Positions 1 to 8,306 of a DNA stretch of 64,000 bases are shown here, one piece after another. The notes beneath the pieces are model-generated. The model did no database searches and had not been told where the DNA came from. It saw nothing but the letters and a program-made list of their open reading frames with translations. Within the stretch, counting starts at the first letter, position 1, and each line of letters begins with the position of its first letter. The DNA is from Mycoplana azooxidifex (GTDB lineage Bacteria; Pseudomonadota; Alphaproteobacteria; Rhizobiales; Rhizobiaceae): positions 485,309 to 549,308 of the forward strand of contig NZ_JACIEE010000005.1 in the NCBI RefSeq assembly GCF_014196765.1, written 5' to 3'. A program made the position numbers and the translations under genes.

Positions 1-204
1 CTGAATCCACTCAAGGTAACCACTGTTGTTTCTGATGACTGCGGCCGCCTCGTTGTGGAGCGCCCGCTGCATATCGCCGAACTCTTCAGGATCGAGCTGG
101 TGCAGCAAGGCGGTAGAGCCAACAATGTCGTAGAAGAGAGCGGTGACCTGCCTACGCTCTCCCGAAAGCGCACCGGTTTGTATTAGTCGACCTGCTTTGG
201 ACAT
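1..204 (-). CDS. Class III adenylate/guanylate cyclase domain protein, N-terminal 68 residues (cut by window edge)
   Basis: Only the first 68 codons lie in the window; the gene runs off the left edge. The start is ATG at 204. Residues about 17-31 read RRQVTALFYDIVGST, the usual opening of a class III nucleotidyl cyclase catalytic domain, where the Asp of FYDIVGST is a metal-binding residue. The family makes cAMP or cGMP from NTPs, and in rhizobia many such proteins carry further ATPase or TPR domains that cannot be seen here. The cyclase start is only about 16 residues from the N terminus, so no membrane segment precedes it. It is unrelated to the neighbouring transporter operon, which ends 186 bases away on the same strand. 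Confidence 0.8.
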   Translation of the reverse strand, partial: MSKAGRLIQTGALSGERRQVTALFYDIVGSTALLHQLDPEEFGDMQRALHNEAAAVIRNNSGYLEWIQ

Positions 205-390
205 CGAACAGCCCGCAAGATTTTAACACTGCCACGAATGCCGCAGCACTATCGTATCCAAACTCAACCTCCACCGCGAGCCCCGCGGGGCAACAAAAAG
301 CACGTCTCGTGTAACCGAGCAAAACAGATCGAATTCTTCGAAAGCAGGCGGTTGCAGCTACGAGGCCATCCGCCGGCTTTTCCACCCTGG

Positions 391-1125
391 CTACACGCCC
401 AGACCGTCAAGGAGCCTTTTTCGATGTCCGACGAACTCGGGATCGGCTCGATCGCGGATATTCGGCAGCTTGACCGTTTCATCAAGAACAATCCGCCCGC
501 CATGCAGCACGATGGTCCTGTCGGCAAGCAGCACGGCCTCATCGACGTCATGGGTGACGAGCAGCACGGCCGGTGAATGCGCGGCGCAAAGTTCACGCAA
601 CAGCTTGTGCATGCTGATCTTGGTCAAGGCATCGAGCGCGCCGAACGGTTCATCGGCCAGCAGAAGCTCGGGCTCGCGGACCAGAGCGCGGGCAAGCGCA
701 ACGCGCTGCTGCTCGCCGCCGGATAGATCGCCCGGCCATGCCGTCTCCCGTCCTGTCAGTCCGACTTCACCGAGTGCCGCAACCGCCAGATTACCGCCAT
801 CCTGTCGTCGGAGGCCGAGCCTGACATTGGTCAGCACGCGCTGCCACGGCAGCAGCCGCGCATCCTGGAAGATGACGCTCGTCGCATCCGGCACAGTCAG
901 CCCGCCGGCAATCTCGACATCCGGATCAAGGCCTGCCAGAGCCCGCAGCATGGTGCTCTTGCCGGAGCCGCTATGACCGAGTAGGGCGACGAATTCGCCC
1001 GGCGCAATGGTCAGGTCGACATTGTCGATGATCGTCCGTCCGCTGAAGCGCCGGCTCAGGCCGCGAACCTCGACGCCACCTTTCGGGGCCCGTTTCGCGT
1101 TGGTCAGCGGAAGGTCTTGCGCCAT
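391..1125 (-). CDS. ssuB: SsuB-like ABC transporter ATPase
   Basis: This 244-residue ATPase powers import of aliphatic sulfonates or a related organosulfur anion. Walker A is GHSGSGKST (about residues 50-58), the signature LSGGEQQR starts near 134, Walker B LLLADEP is near 154, and the H-loop sits in LLVTHDVDEA. The Q-loop context VIFQDARLLPW is typical of the nitrate/sulfonate/taurine subfamily. It is the last gene of an operon read leftwards from 5151, and its start overlaps the end of the permease gene by 22 bases, which implies translational coupling. Subfamily assignment is strong; the exact substrate is inferred from the operon and its neighbours. Confidence 0.88.
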   Translation of the reverse strand: MAQDLPLTNAKRAPKGGVEVRGLSRRFSGRTIIDNVDLTIAPGEFVALLGHSGSGKSTMLRALAGLDPDVEIAGGLTVPDATSVIFQDARLLPWQRVLTNVRLGLRRQDGGNLAVAALGEVGLTGRETAWPGDLSGGEQQRVALARALVREPELLLADEPFGALDALTKISMHKLLRELCAAHSPAVLLVTHDVDEAVLLADRTIVLHGGRIVLDETVKLPNIRDRADPEFVGHRKRLLDGLGV

Positions 1126-1892
1126 GAGAGCACCCTCTTCTCAAGAAGCCGTAGAACACCGTCGGTCGTCAGGCCGAGCAGGGCATAGACGACAAGCCCG
1201 ACGGCAATGATATCGACCTGGCCATTCACCCGCGCCTCGCCGACCATATAGCCGAGCCCGTTGATCGTGTTGGACTGCTCGACCACCACCAGAACCAGCC
1301 AGGCGCTGACGGCGGATAGGCGCAGGCCGGTGAAGAAACCCGGCAGGGCGCCGGGAATGACGACGTATCGGACAAACTCCCAATGCGTCAGCCTGATCGT
1401 ATGAGCGAGCTCGACGAAACGCTTCTCGACGCTTGCGATTGCCGCGGACGTGTTGATGTAGATCGGGATCATCGTGGTGAGGCAGATGAGCGTGATCTTC
1501 ATCTGCTCGCCGAGGCCCAGCCAGTAGATCGCGAGCGGGATGACGGCAAGCACGGGCGTCGCCCGCCAAATCTGCAGCGGACCGTCGACGATGGCCTCTC
1601 CCCAGCGGTTCAGGCCGGAAATAAGGGAGAAGCCGATCCCGAACAGCACCCCGAGGCCAAGCCCCGTCATCGACCGCTGGACCGATGCGAGCAGCGCCCG
1701 TTGCAGGACGCCGTCTGCGATCAGCTGCCAGGCCCGGGAGACGACCTGCCAGGGTGGTGGCAGGGTTCGGGGGTCGAGGGCTCCGGTGGCCGAGGCAACG
1801 CCCCACACCACCAAAAGCAGGACCGGGCCGAGCAGCCTCAGGAAGGGTATGGGCTTCTCCGCCCGGATGCGTACGGTTCCCCAGGCGCTCAT
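1104..1892 (-). CDS. ssuC: SsuC-like ABC transporter permease
   Basis: A 262-residue inner-membrane permease of the BPD_transp_1 (SsuC/TauC/NrtB) family. A first hydrophobic helix (LGPVLLLVVWGVASATGAL) is followed by the family's variable periplasmic stretch and further helices. The cytoplasmic coupling segment that contacts the ATPase lies around VEKRFVELAHTIRLTHWEFV, before the IPGALPGFFTGLRL stretch typical of the family. The start ATG (1892) overlaps the stop of the binding-protein gene by 4 bases (ATGA arrangement), and the end overlaps the ATPase gene. It forms the channel for the importer with the genes on either side. Confidence 0.88.
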   Translation of the reverse strand: MSAWGTVRIRAEKPIPFLRLLGPVLLLVVWGVASATGALDPRTLPPPWQVVSRAWQLIADGVLQRALLASVQRSMTGLGLGVLFGIGFSLISGLNRWGEAIVDGPLQIWRATPVLAVIPLAIYWLGLGEQMKITLICLTTMIPIYINTSAAIASVEKRFVELAHTIRLTHWEFVRYVVIPGALPGFFTGLRLSAVSAWLVLVVVEQSNTINGLGYMVGEARVNGQVDIIAVGLVVYALLGLTTDGVLRLLEKRVLSWRKTFR

Positions 1893-2941
1893 AGGCCGGC
1901 ATATTCCTTCTTCGCCGCCTGGTTGATCGCATCGAAGCGGTTGTCGAAGTAGTCTGCGATCGTCAGGCCCTGCGGAAGCTCGCCGACCGACGCCATGAAA
2001 TTGACCGTCTTCTGCAGTTCGGCAGCGAGTTCGGGCGTGAATGGCGGAATATCCGTCTTGCCTTCCAGTTGCGCCAGCTTCTTCGCATCCGCCGGATTGT
2101 AGTTCCTCAGCTTCACGTAGACGGCATCCGCATATTCATCGAGATGGTCGTCCTTGTAGAGCTGGGCGATCGTCCAGAGCCGCGTGAATTTCGCGATCGC
2201 GGCCGCCTTGCCCGGATCGTCCAGCGCGCTGCGGACCGCATAGATGGGGCTCAGGCCCGTGCCCTGGTTGATACCTTCCGGAAGCAGATGGATCTGGCCC
2301 TTGAAGTCCGTTTCGAATCTCGACCGCAGCGGAGCGGTGATCACCGCCGCATCGACCTCGCCGGCTCGAAGAACATCCGGCACGTCCGGTATCGTGACGT
2401 TGATGAGCTGTACCTCGGTCGGCTTGAGACCGGCCTTGTCGAGGACACGCAGGATGTATGCCGACATCTGGGTGCCCTTGGGGTAGGCGATCTTCTTGCC
2501 TTTCAACTGGGTGGCAGACGTGATGTCACTGCCGGGCGCCGAGTAGAAGCCGTAATAGTCCCGGGTGTTGCGGGCATAGCCGATATTATAGATCTCGGCC
2601 CCCTGGGCTCGTCCGAAAGCGGTGGCGATGTCGGTGCCCCAGCCCACGTCGGCGGCGCCGACCCGAAGCGATTCAAGCACGAAGTTGTTGCCGTTGAAGT
2701 TCTGCCATTCGATCTCGACATCCTTCTCCAGCTCGGCAAGCCCGCCCGAAAGCCGCAGCAGCGTCACGTTGGTCTGGTTCTGGTCGGCGATGCGGAGCTT
2801 CGTACCCTTCGGCACTTCGGTCGGCAGCGGATCGGAAAGCAGCAGCTTGCCGGGGGCCGCGAGCGCGATGCCGGAATGAAGCGTGGCCCCGAGCGCGGCC
2901 GAGCCGGCGAGGAACCGGCGTCTGTTGATGGAAAGGTTCAT
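1889..2941 (-). CDS. ssuA: SsuA/TauA-like periplasmic substrate-binding protein (Tat-type signal)
   Basis: This 350-residue binding protein belongs to the nitrate/sulfonate/taurine solute-binding family. The start at 2941 is chosen because it is preceded by an AGGAG ribosome site and opens an export signal (MNLSINRRRFLAGSAALG); the frame stays open further upstream but without such a signal. The RRRFLAG motif suggests the Tat route. Family features include the LRIADQNQTNVTLLRLSGGL first strand region, LKGKKIAYPKGTQ and the VLRAGEVDAAVITAP segment that lines the ligand cleft. It sits directly downstream of the GMC oxidoreductase and upstream of permease and ATPase genes in one operon. The ligand is unknown; a sulfonate or sulfate ester is likely from context. 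Confidence 0.87.
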   Translation of the reverse strand: MNLSINRRRFLAGSAALGATLHSGIALAAPGKLLLSDPLPTEVPKGTKLRIADQNQTNVTLLRLSGGLAELEKDVEIEWQNFNGNNFVLESLRVGAADVGWGTDIATAFGRAQGAEIYNIGYARNTRDYYGFYSAPGSDITSATQLKGKKIAYPKGTQMSAYILRVLDKAGLKPTEVQLINVTIPDVPDVLRAGEVDAAVITAPLRSRFETDFKGQIHLLPEGINQGTGLSPIYAVRSALDDPGKAAAIAKFTRLWTIAQLYKDDHLDEYADAVYVKLRNYNPADAKKLAQLEGKTDIPPFTPELAAELQKTVNFMASVGELPQGLTIADYFDNRFDAINQAAKKEYAGL

Positions 2942-2972
2942 GACGTTTCTCCTGGATCGTGATGGCGGGGGG

Positions 2973-4640
2973 TTAGACTGTTTCGGACATTCTGGCGCCG
3001 ACCGACTGGCGGACAAGCGCTCGCGCCGCCCTGCGGGCAAGCGCGATGACCGTTAAGGTCGGGTTGGGTGCCGGACTGGTGGGAAATGCGGAGGCGCCAA
3101 CGACCCAAAGGCCGCGGGCATCCCAGGACTGCAGGTCGGGATCGACGACCGAGGTGGCGGGATCCTCCCCCATGACGGCCCCACCTGTCGCATGGGAATT
3201 CGTGTAGTGGACGGTGTCGTAGCGATCGGGTAACTCGGTCCCGCTCTTCGACACAGAGGCTCCGGCCTGCCGCAGGATCGCGTCCAGCTTCGCCCCGACC
3301 TTGCGCACCATGCGGCGATCGTTGTCCAGCCAGTCGAAATTGAGCCGCAGCAGCGGATCTCCCCAGGCATCGCGGTAGGTCGTGTCCAGGTCGAGGTAAC
3401 GATGCCGGTGCGGTACCACCTCTCCCAGCATGCCGACATTCGCGGCCCGGCCTGCATGGGCCTTGATAGCTTCCTGCCATCCGGCGCCCCATTGGGGTGC
3501 ATCGCCGGGGACGGTCGGAGATTCGCGCCACAGGTTGGTCAATCCGGGCACGTGGATGCGAGCGCCACCGACATGGTCGGCCGACAGGTCGCCCGGATCG
3601 AAATCGGAATTTGCCCAGCCGGCGGCATTGGTCGAGCTTGCCTCACGGACCGGAGCAGGCAGGAAACCTTGCGCGGATGCGCCGATATGGTTGGCGTAAA
3701 AGCGGCCGACCCTTCCCCCGCTTTCGGGCGAATAAGGGGTGCCGATGCCGGAAAGAAGAAGCAGGCGAACATTGTTCAGCGTCCAGCCGCAGAGCGCCAC
3801 GAACTGGCTCGATACGGTCCGTCGTTCGCCAGTCTCGTCGGAATAGACCACGCCCGTCGCGCGGCCGGACTGGTGCAAGATCCGATGGACATGGCCCGTC
3901 TGCACATCGAGATTGCCGGTCGCGGCGGCTGCCGGCCACAGTGTGTTCAGCGGCGTTGCCAGCGAATAGCCATAACGGCCGTTGAGCCCGCGGGTGATGC
4001 CCAGCGGATTGGTATAGGGCTCGAAGCTCACCGCCGCCGGCATTTCCGTGACGTTCAGGCCGATGGCGGATGCCGCCTCGGCCAGCAGCGCCGCCTTCCG
4101 GCCCATTCCGATAGGTTTGCCGGGCAAAGGGCGGGAGCGCGGATATCGTTCGGAGGGGAGCCCGTCGGTCGTCGCAACGCCCAGCAGCGCCTCGGCCCAG
4201 CCGTAGTCGGCCTCGATGTCGTCGTAGCCGATCGGCCAGTCCGAATAGTCGAAATCTTTGGCCCAAGGCCTTTCGAGCAATACCCGATAGGCACTTTTCG
4301 ACCTGAACCCATGCGGGTGGAAGCGTGCGCTGATGCCGCCCCACAGAAGCCCGGCGCCGCCCAATCCGCGCCCTGCCAGGAAAGCCCCGAGACTGCGCAT
4401 CGGGAAGGATTGAGACCGGCTGTCATGGCGCAGCGTGAAGGTCTCCTGCACGGGGTCTGGCAGGCGTTTCGACGGGATGCTGGAGGCGCGCGGGCGGTAG
4501 AAGACATTCGAGCCGATCAGGCCGGCGGTCTCCCCCTTTTCCAGAACGAGGGTCCGCAGCCCGCTGCGGCAGGCTTCTTCGGCGACCACGGCGCCGGCCC
4601 AGCCGCCTCCGACGATGACGAGATCATACTGCCGGGCCAT
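2973..4640 (-). CDS. GMC-family FAD-dependent oxidoreductase
   Basis: A 555-residue flavoprotein of the glucose-methanol-choline oxidoreductase family, which oxidises alcohol or polyol groups. The N-terminal dinucleotide-binding fold is visible as DLVIVGGGWAGAVVAEEA followed by an acidic strand end (LVLEKG). The C-terminal GMC domain has HATGGAVMGEDP and a terminal FAD-contacting stretch ending in SPAPNPTLTVIALARRAA. ATG 4640 is preferred because it lies just after the stop of the upstream gene; ATG 4673 in frame would overlap that gene. The upstream 169-residue protein resembles gluconate 2-dehydrogenase subunit 3, the usual small partner of this type of dehydrogenase. In this operon the enzyme may oxidise a hydroxy-sulfonate or a carbon skeleton left after desulfonation; this is inference. 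Confidence 0.82.
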   Translation of the reverse strand: MARQYDLVIVGGGWAGAVVAEEACRSGLRTLVLEKGETAGLIGSNVFYRPRASSIPSKRLPDPVQETFTLRHDSRSQSFPMRSLGAFLAGRGLGGAGLLWGGISARFHPHGFRSKSAYRVLLERPWAKDFDYSDWPIGYDDIEADYGWAEALLGVATTDGLPSERYPRSRPLPGKPIGMGRKAALLAEAASAIGLNVTEMPAAVSFEPYTNPLGITRGLNGRYGYSLATPLNTLWPAAAATGNLDVQTGHVHRILHQSGRATGVVYSDETGERRTVSSQFVALCGWTLNNVRLLLLSGIGTPYSPESGGRVGRFYANHIGASAQGFLPAPVREASSTNAAGWANSDFDPGDLSADHVGGARIHVPGLTNLWRESPTVPGDAPQWGAGWQEAIKAHAGRAANVGMLGEVVPHRHRYLDLDTTYRDAWGDPLLRLNFDWLDNDRRMVRKVGAKLDAILRQAGASVSKSGTELPDRYDTVHYTNSHATGGAVMGEDPATSVVDPDLQSWDARGLWVVGASAFPTSPAPNPTLTVIALARRAARALVRQSVGARMSETV

Positions 4641-4641
4641 G

Positions 4642-5151
4642 TCAGGCCCTGCCCGGCGCATGGACATCGCCATCCAGCCAGCCCCAACCGATGGCGGCCC
4701 GTTCCCAGGTGTCGCTGAAGAGAATGTCGTAGATCAGTTGACGAAGGACGCGAAAGCCGGTCGATGCCTCCAGCGAGAAGGATGGCGCGTCTCCCGCCGT
4801 CACCGAGACCAGGATCGCCTCTGCCGCCTCGTCATCGAGATCTTGGAACGGCCGGCCAGCGATCTCCCGGCCTTTTTCGTCGAGGACCAGGAGCAGCGCA
4901 GAGGCGAAATCGCGCGGGCTGTGCGGGTCCTGCCAGCCGGCGGCCGGATGGGCATCGGCAAGGAAGGGTGCGGCCTGGTAGGACGAGCGGCCCCGCCCCC
5001 AGGCCGATTCCAGCCTGTCGAGCAGTTGTTCGTTCAACCCGCGGGCCAGATCGGCATCGTCCTGCCTTGCTTCGTCCAGGGGCCAGACCAGCGAAACCAG
5101 CCGCGGCAGGCCTTCCAGTCCCTGTTCGATGTGTCGACCGGTCATCATCAT
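4642..5151 (-). CDS. Gluconate 2-dehydrogenase subunit 3-like protein
   Basis: A 169-residue protein and the first gene of the operon. The C-terminal part (LRQLIYDILFSDTWERAAIGWGWLDGD) resembles the end of gluconate 2-dehydrogenase subunit 3 family proteins, the small partner of membrane-associated GMC dehydrogenases. The gene order small subunit then GMC flavoprotein, with only 1 base between stop and start, matches that family. No Tat signal is visible at the N terminus, whereas many family members carry one, so the complex may be cytoplasmic or the start may be misjudged. Family assignment is moderate because sequence similarity seen by eye is limited to the C-terminal third. Confidence 0.55.
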   Translation of the reverse strand: MMMTGRHIEQGLEGLPRLVSLVWPLDEARQDDADLARGLNEQLLDRLESAWGRGRSSYQAAPFLADAHPAAGWQDPHSPRDFASALLLVLDEKGREIAGRPFQDLDDEAAEAILVSVTAGDAPSFSLEASTGFRVLRQLIYDILFSDTWERAAIGWGWLDGDVHAPGRA

Positions 5152-5250
5152 GTCCTTGCTGAACTGGTGCTATACGAAGCCGCAGACCGTCTCCGCGTCC
5201 CTTGGCAGGCCTGCCGTTGACGGGCATTCTAGCCAAGTCGGGAAAAGCGA

Positions 5251-5300
5251 GAACGACCTGTCTTTCTATTTTCCACTATTTTTATAGATTATATTTTCTT
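5251..5300 (-). promoter_or_regulatory. 50-bp conserved upstream element (copy A) of the 5151-391 operon
   Basis: An AT-rich element 100 bases upstream of the first gene. It matches the element at 15371-15420 at 42 of 50 positions without gaps, including the block GACCTGTCTTTCTA and the 10-base run TTTATAGATT. Its core CACTATTTTTATAGAT is also found exactly at 20392-20407. Inside the core is the inverted repeat CTAT-TTTT-ATAG. The location and conservation suggest an operator/promoter shared by sulfur-scavenging operons; the regulator is not identified. Confidence 0.6.
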
Positions 5301-5335
5301 GAAGAGCCGGCTTGAAAACAGTGGTGTTTGAAGCG

Positions 5336-5371
5336 GAGAAAATCGGCAGGCAGGGAGCGGCCTACCTGCCG
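5336..5371 (-). terminator. Probable intrinsic terminator after the GlcD-like gene
   Basis: On the minus strand, arms CGGCAGG and CCTGCCG (5344-5350 and 5365-5371), extended by partly paired bases inside, form a hairpin followed by ATTTTCTCC. It lies 20-50 bases beyond the stop of the 5391-6770 gene and separates that operon from the promoter of the next one. Confidence 0.55.
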
Positions 5372-5390
5372 CGCCCAGTCATGCTTTCTG

Positions 5391-6770
5391 TCACGCCTGT
5401 CCGACGATTTTGCCTGGATTGAGGATGCCTTTAGGATCGACGGCATGCTTCAGCAGTGCCATGAGATCGACGGCATCGCCGTGTTCCTCGCGCAGATAAG
5501 CCATCTTGCCGATGCCCACACCGTGTTCGCCGGTGCAGGTGCCGCCGACGGAAATGGCTTTGTGGACCATCTTCTTGTTGAGCCGTGCAACCTCCGCCAG
5601 TTCTTCCGCATTACCCGGGTCGACTGCAAAGACCACATGGAAGTTGCCATCGCCGACATGGCCCAAAATGGCTGCCGGCACTTGGCAACCCTTCAGGATT
5701 TCGCGGGCATGGAGGATGCAGTTGCCGAGCTCTGAGACCGGCACGCAGACATCGGATGACCAGCCCTTTGCGCCCGGCCGCTGGGAAACAACCGCATAAA
5801 ATGCGTTGTGACGCGCCTTCCACAGGCGATTTCTGTCCTCCGGCGACGTCGCCCACTCGAAATTCCGCCCGCCTGCGTCCGTAACGACTTCGCCGACGAG
5901 TCGGACATGCTCTTCAACGCTGCCGGGAGAGCCGTGGAATTCGAAGGCCAGTTTGTCATCCACTGTCAGATCGAGGCCGGAATAGCGGTTGACGGCCGAG
6001 ATCAAGCCACGATCCATCAGTTCCATGCGTGCGACGGGGACTCCGAGCTGGACGATCGCGGTTGCCGCCTCCACCGCCTGCCCGACATCGTCGAACGAAC
6101 AAAGGGCAACTGAGATGCTTTCCGGAATGCCATAGAGCCGAAGCGTTACCTCGGTGATGATCCCGAGCGTTCCTTCCGATCCCACGAAAAGCCGTGTCAG
6201 ATCGTATCCCGCCGAGGATTTCCTCGCTCGCCCGCCCGTATGGATGACCTGGCCGGTCGGCAACACGACCGTCAGTGCCAGGACGTTCTCCCGCATCGTG
6301 CCGTAGCGGACGGCATTCGTCCCCGAGGCGCGCGTGGCGGCCATGCCGCCGATCGAAGCGTTCGCACCCGGATCGATCGGAAAGAAAAGCCCCTGGTCGC
6401 GGAGGTGGCTGTTGAGCGCTTCGCGCGTGACTCCGGCCTGAACCGTGCAGTCGAGATCGGATGGACTGACCCTCGTCACCCGGTTCATCCGTGACAGGTC
6501 GAGCGAAATGCCGCCCCGCAGGGCAATGAGATGCCCTTCGAGCGACGTACCCGCGCCATAGGCGATAACGGGGATATCATGAGCGGCGCAAAGCCCGACA
6601 ACGAAGGAAACCTCTTCGGTGCTTTCCGCATAGACCACCCCGTCCGGAATGACGCCGGTATGGTGCGATTCCCCATGGCCGTGCTGCTCGCGCACCGCGA
6701 CCGCGGTGGAAAACCGGTCGGTGAAGCGGGCTGACAGCGCGTCCAGGAATGCGGCAGGAAGCACGCTCAT
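5391..6770 (-). CDS. GlcD/Dld-type FAD-linked oxidase (D-2-hydroxyacid dehydrogenase)
   Basis: A 459-residue FAD-binding PCMH-type oxidase that would oxidise a D-2-hydroxyacid (lactate or glycolate type) to the 2-oxoacid. The FAD-binding half shows VIAYGAGTSLEGH (near 70), DPGANASIGGMAATRASGTNAVRYGTM and a GSEGTLGIITEVTLRL stretch. The C-terminal oxidase half has GHVGDGNFHVVF, TGEHGVGIGK and the terminal LNPGKI typical of D-lactate dehydrogenase (cytochrome)/GlcD proteins. It is last in a same-strand run of genes and overlaps the rhodanese-like fragment by 4 bases. In this setting it could process the carbon residue of an organosulfur compound. Family sure, substrate unknown. Confidence 0.88.
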   Translation of the reverse strand: MSVLPAAFLDALSARFTDRFSTAVAVREQHGHGESHHTGVIPDGVVYAESTEEVSFVVGLCAAHDIPVIAYGAGTSLEGHLIALRGGISLDLSRMNRVTRVSPSDLDCTVQAGVTREALNSHLRDQGLFFPIDPGANASIGGMAATRASGTNAVRYGTMRENVLALTVVLPTGQVIHTGGRARKSSAGYDLTRLFVGSEGTLGIITEVTLRLYGIPESISVALCSFDDVGQAVEAATAIVQLGVPVARMELMDRGLISAVNRYSGLDLTVDDKLAFEFHGSPGSVEEHVRLVGEVVTDAGGRNFEWATSPEDRNRLWKARHNAFYAVVSQRPGAKGWSSDVCVPVSELGNCILHAREILKGCQVPAAILGHVGDGNFHVVFAVDPGNAEELAEVARLNKKMVHKAISVGGTCTGEHGVGIGKMAYLREEHGDAVDLMALLKHAVDPKGILNPGKIVGQA

Positions 6771-6979
6771 GCCTTGGCCTCCCCATCGCTCGCCAATCCG
6801 GTCTCGACCGGAGTTTCATCCTCCAGGCCCCGCGCCTCCGGCTGGACGCTCGGCATGGTGAAGCTGCCATCCAGAACGATCAGGTCAGAACCATCGAGAT
6901 GGGATGCAAGCCAGTCCGTCTTGACCAGCGGGCCTGGTATTTGAAGAGGCACGGATCTCATCTCCTGCAAAGAAGTCAT
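6767..6979 (-). pseudogene. Truncated rhodanese (3-mercaptopyruvate/thiosulfate sulfurtransferase N terminus)
   Basis: A 70-residue frame whose first half (PLVKTDWLASHLDGSDLIVL, then DGSFTMP) reproduces the opening of SseA-type rhodaneses, which begin with a WLA-helix and a VLD(A/G)S strand. A full protein has about 280 residues and a catalytic Cys in the second domain. Here the homology stops after about 45 residues and the frame ends four bases into the GlcD-like gene, so no active site is present. Start is uncertain: ATG 6979, ATG 6961 or a GTG at about 6946 with an AGGAG site upstream are all possible. It is most simply the relic of a sulfurtransferase removed by deletion, although a short leader-like protein cannot be excluded. 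Confidence 0.55.
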
Positions 6980-7057
6980 GAAGCGACGAGCCGTCGCCTT
7001 GGGCGCCAAACGGATCGCGGTTGAGTGAATATGATCGGCGCAAAAGGCCCTTGCCGA

Positions 7058-7657
7058 TCAGGCCGGCACCCTGGACCGTTCCAGATGGCGTTCGAGAAAC
7101 GGAAGGCTGTCCTGTCCCCAGTACAGCTCGTTGTCGAAGTGGAATGTCGGCAATCCGAAGACGCCGCGTTCCACGGCCTCGGCATAGTTTGCTTTCCATG
7201 CTGCGGCGATATCGCTCTTCGCAGCCCTGCCCTCCAGCCTGGCAGCATCGAAGCCAGCCGCTTCGAGCACCGACCTGCGCACCGCCGCATCGCCGATGTC
7301 CAGGCCCTTTTCCCACAGGGCAGCCTGCAGGACTTTCGCCAGTTCGGCCCAGACTCCGCCGTCGACAATCTCACCGAGAACAAGAAATCCGGCCGGCGTG
7401 GGATCGGACAGGCTGCCGCGGCCTTCGAGCTTCAATGTCTTGCCGCGAAACTCCGCCCAGCGGCGAAGGTCGGTGAACCAGTAGGCGCGGCGCGCCTCCG
7501 GCCGGTTGCGGGAATAGATCGCGCCGTTTTCCTCGATGAGCGGGATGAGCACAGGGCGGATTGCCACACCAAATCGCTGCGAAAGGTCCAGGAGCGGGTC
7601 GAGACCGATATAGGACCAGGGCGAACCGATCCCGAAGTAGTAGTCGATGACAGGCAT
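7058..7657 (-). CDS. 2-hydroxychromene-2-carboxylate isomerase / DsbA-like (kappa GST) protein
   Basis: A 199-residue protein of the DsbA-like thioredoxin-fold family that includes 2-hydroxychromene-2-carboxylate isomerase of naphthalene catabolism and kappa glutathione transferases. The start MPVIDYYFGIGSPWSYIG carries the family SPWSYI motif, where the Ser replaces the catalytic Cys of DsbA and activates glutathione. RGVFGLPTFHFDNELYWGQD near the C terminus is the conserved cis-Pro loop region. It is 2 bases from the TetR gene, so the two are cotranscribed. In context it could act on a ring-derived product or use glutathione in a sulfur-handling step; both are inference. Confidence 0.85.
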   Translation of the reverse strand: MPVIDYYFGIGSPWSYIGLDPLLDLSQRFGVAIRPVLIPLIEENGAIYSRNRPEARRAYWFTDLRRWAEFRGKTLKLEGRGSLSDPTPAGFLVLGEIVDGGVWAELAKVLQAALWEKGLDIGDAAVRRSVLEAAGFDAARLEGRAAKSDIAAAWKANYAEAVERGVFGLPTFHFDNELYWGQDSLPFLERHLERSRVPA

Positions 7658-7659
7658 GA

Positions 7660-8232
7660 TCAGTTGATTCCGCTTGAGTTGCGCTGTGACCAGTCGAAGA
7701 CGTCAAGAGCGGCGTCCTTGGCGGCGAGGACCGCTGACGGGTCGCGATTGACCGCGACCGTCGCCAGCGCTCCCTCGTAAAGCAGCGCCAGATGGGCAGC
7801 CGGGCCCGGCGCGGTCACGCCGGCGCTTTCCAGTATCCGCACAAAAATGTTCCGGACCGAACGCTTGTGTTCACGGGCGATCGTCACGACCCGTTCGGAT
7901 TCGCCATGTTCGGCCACCGCCAGCGCAAAGGCGCAGCCGCGGAATTCCGGGCTGTCCGCCTTGTCGTGAAGCCGCTCGAAAATGGTGTGGACCTGATCGC
8001 GCGGCGCGGCTACGGCCGTCAGCACGTCCTCAAGCGAACGCAGCACACGCACATGGCGGTCGCTCAGATAGGCAGCGACGAGATGTTCCTTCGACGCGAA
8101 ATGTCGATAGAGCGTGGCCTTGGCCACGCCCGCCTCCTCGATAATGCGATCCACGCCCACCGTGCGGATGCCCTCCGTGTAGAACAAGGTGCCCGCAACA
8201 TTCAGTATTTCGTCTCGTATGGAGGCTTTCAT
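7660..8232 (-). CDS. TetR-family transcriptional regulator
   Basis: A 190-residue regulator. The N-terminal helix-turn-helix is seen in IRDEILNVAGTLFYTEGIRT and GVAKATLYRHFASKEHLVAA, the standard TetR layout; the rest is the ligand-binding helical domain (LLYEGALATVAVNRDPS near the end resembles the family's C-terminal helices). ATG 8232 is used rather than the in-frame TTG just upstream. It lies between the ketopantoate-reductase-like gene and the isomerase gene, all on one strand, and likely controls this operon or part of it. Ligand unknown. Confidence 0.88.
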   Translation of the reverse strand: MKASIRDEILNVAGTLFYTEGIRTVGVDRIIEEAGVAKATLYRHFASKEHLVAAYLSDRHVRVLRSLEDVLTAVAAPRDQVHTIFERLHDKADSPEFRGCAFALAVAEHGESERVVTIAREHKRSVRNIFVRILESAGVTAPGPAAHLALLYEGALATVAVNRDPSAVLAAKDAALDVFDWSQRNSSGIN

Positions 8233-8269
8233 CAATTCTACCGCTGGTCGGTTCCACTTGAATTATCTG

Positions 8270-8298
8270 GCGAGGCCCCGGCACCGCCGGGACCTCGC
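8270..8298 (-). terminator. GC-rich hairpin between the PanE-like and TetR genes
   Basis: Arms GCGAGG/CCTCGC with inner CCCGG/CCGGG form a long stem just after the stop of the 8307-9311 gene. On the minus strand it is followed by CAGATAATTC rather than a T-run, so it may slow rather than fully stop transcription, or stabilise the upstream message. Confidence 0.4.
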
Positions 8299-8306
8299 AT
8301 GTCGTC

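Noticed and set aside
283..294. GCCCCGCGGGGC palindrome between the cyclase and SsuB-like genes
   Set aside because: No T-run on the side needed for a terminator of the 391 gene; short GC palindromes are common in DNA of this composition.
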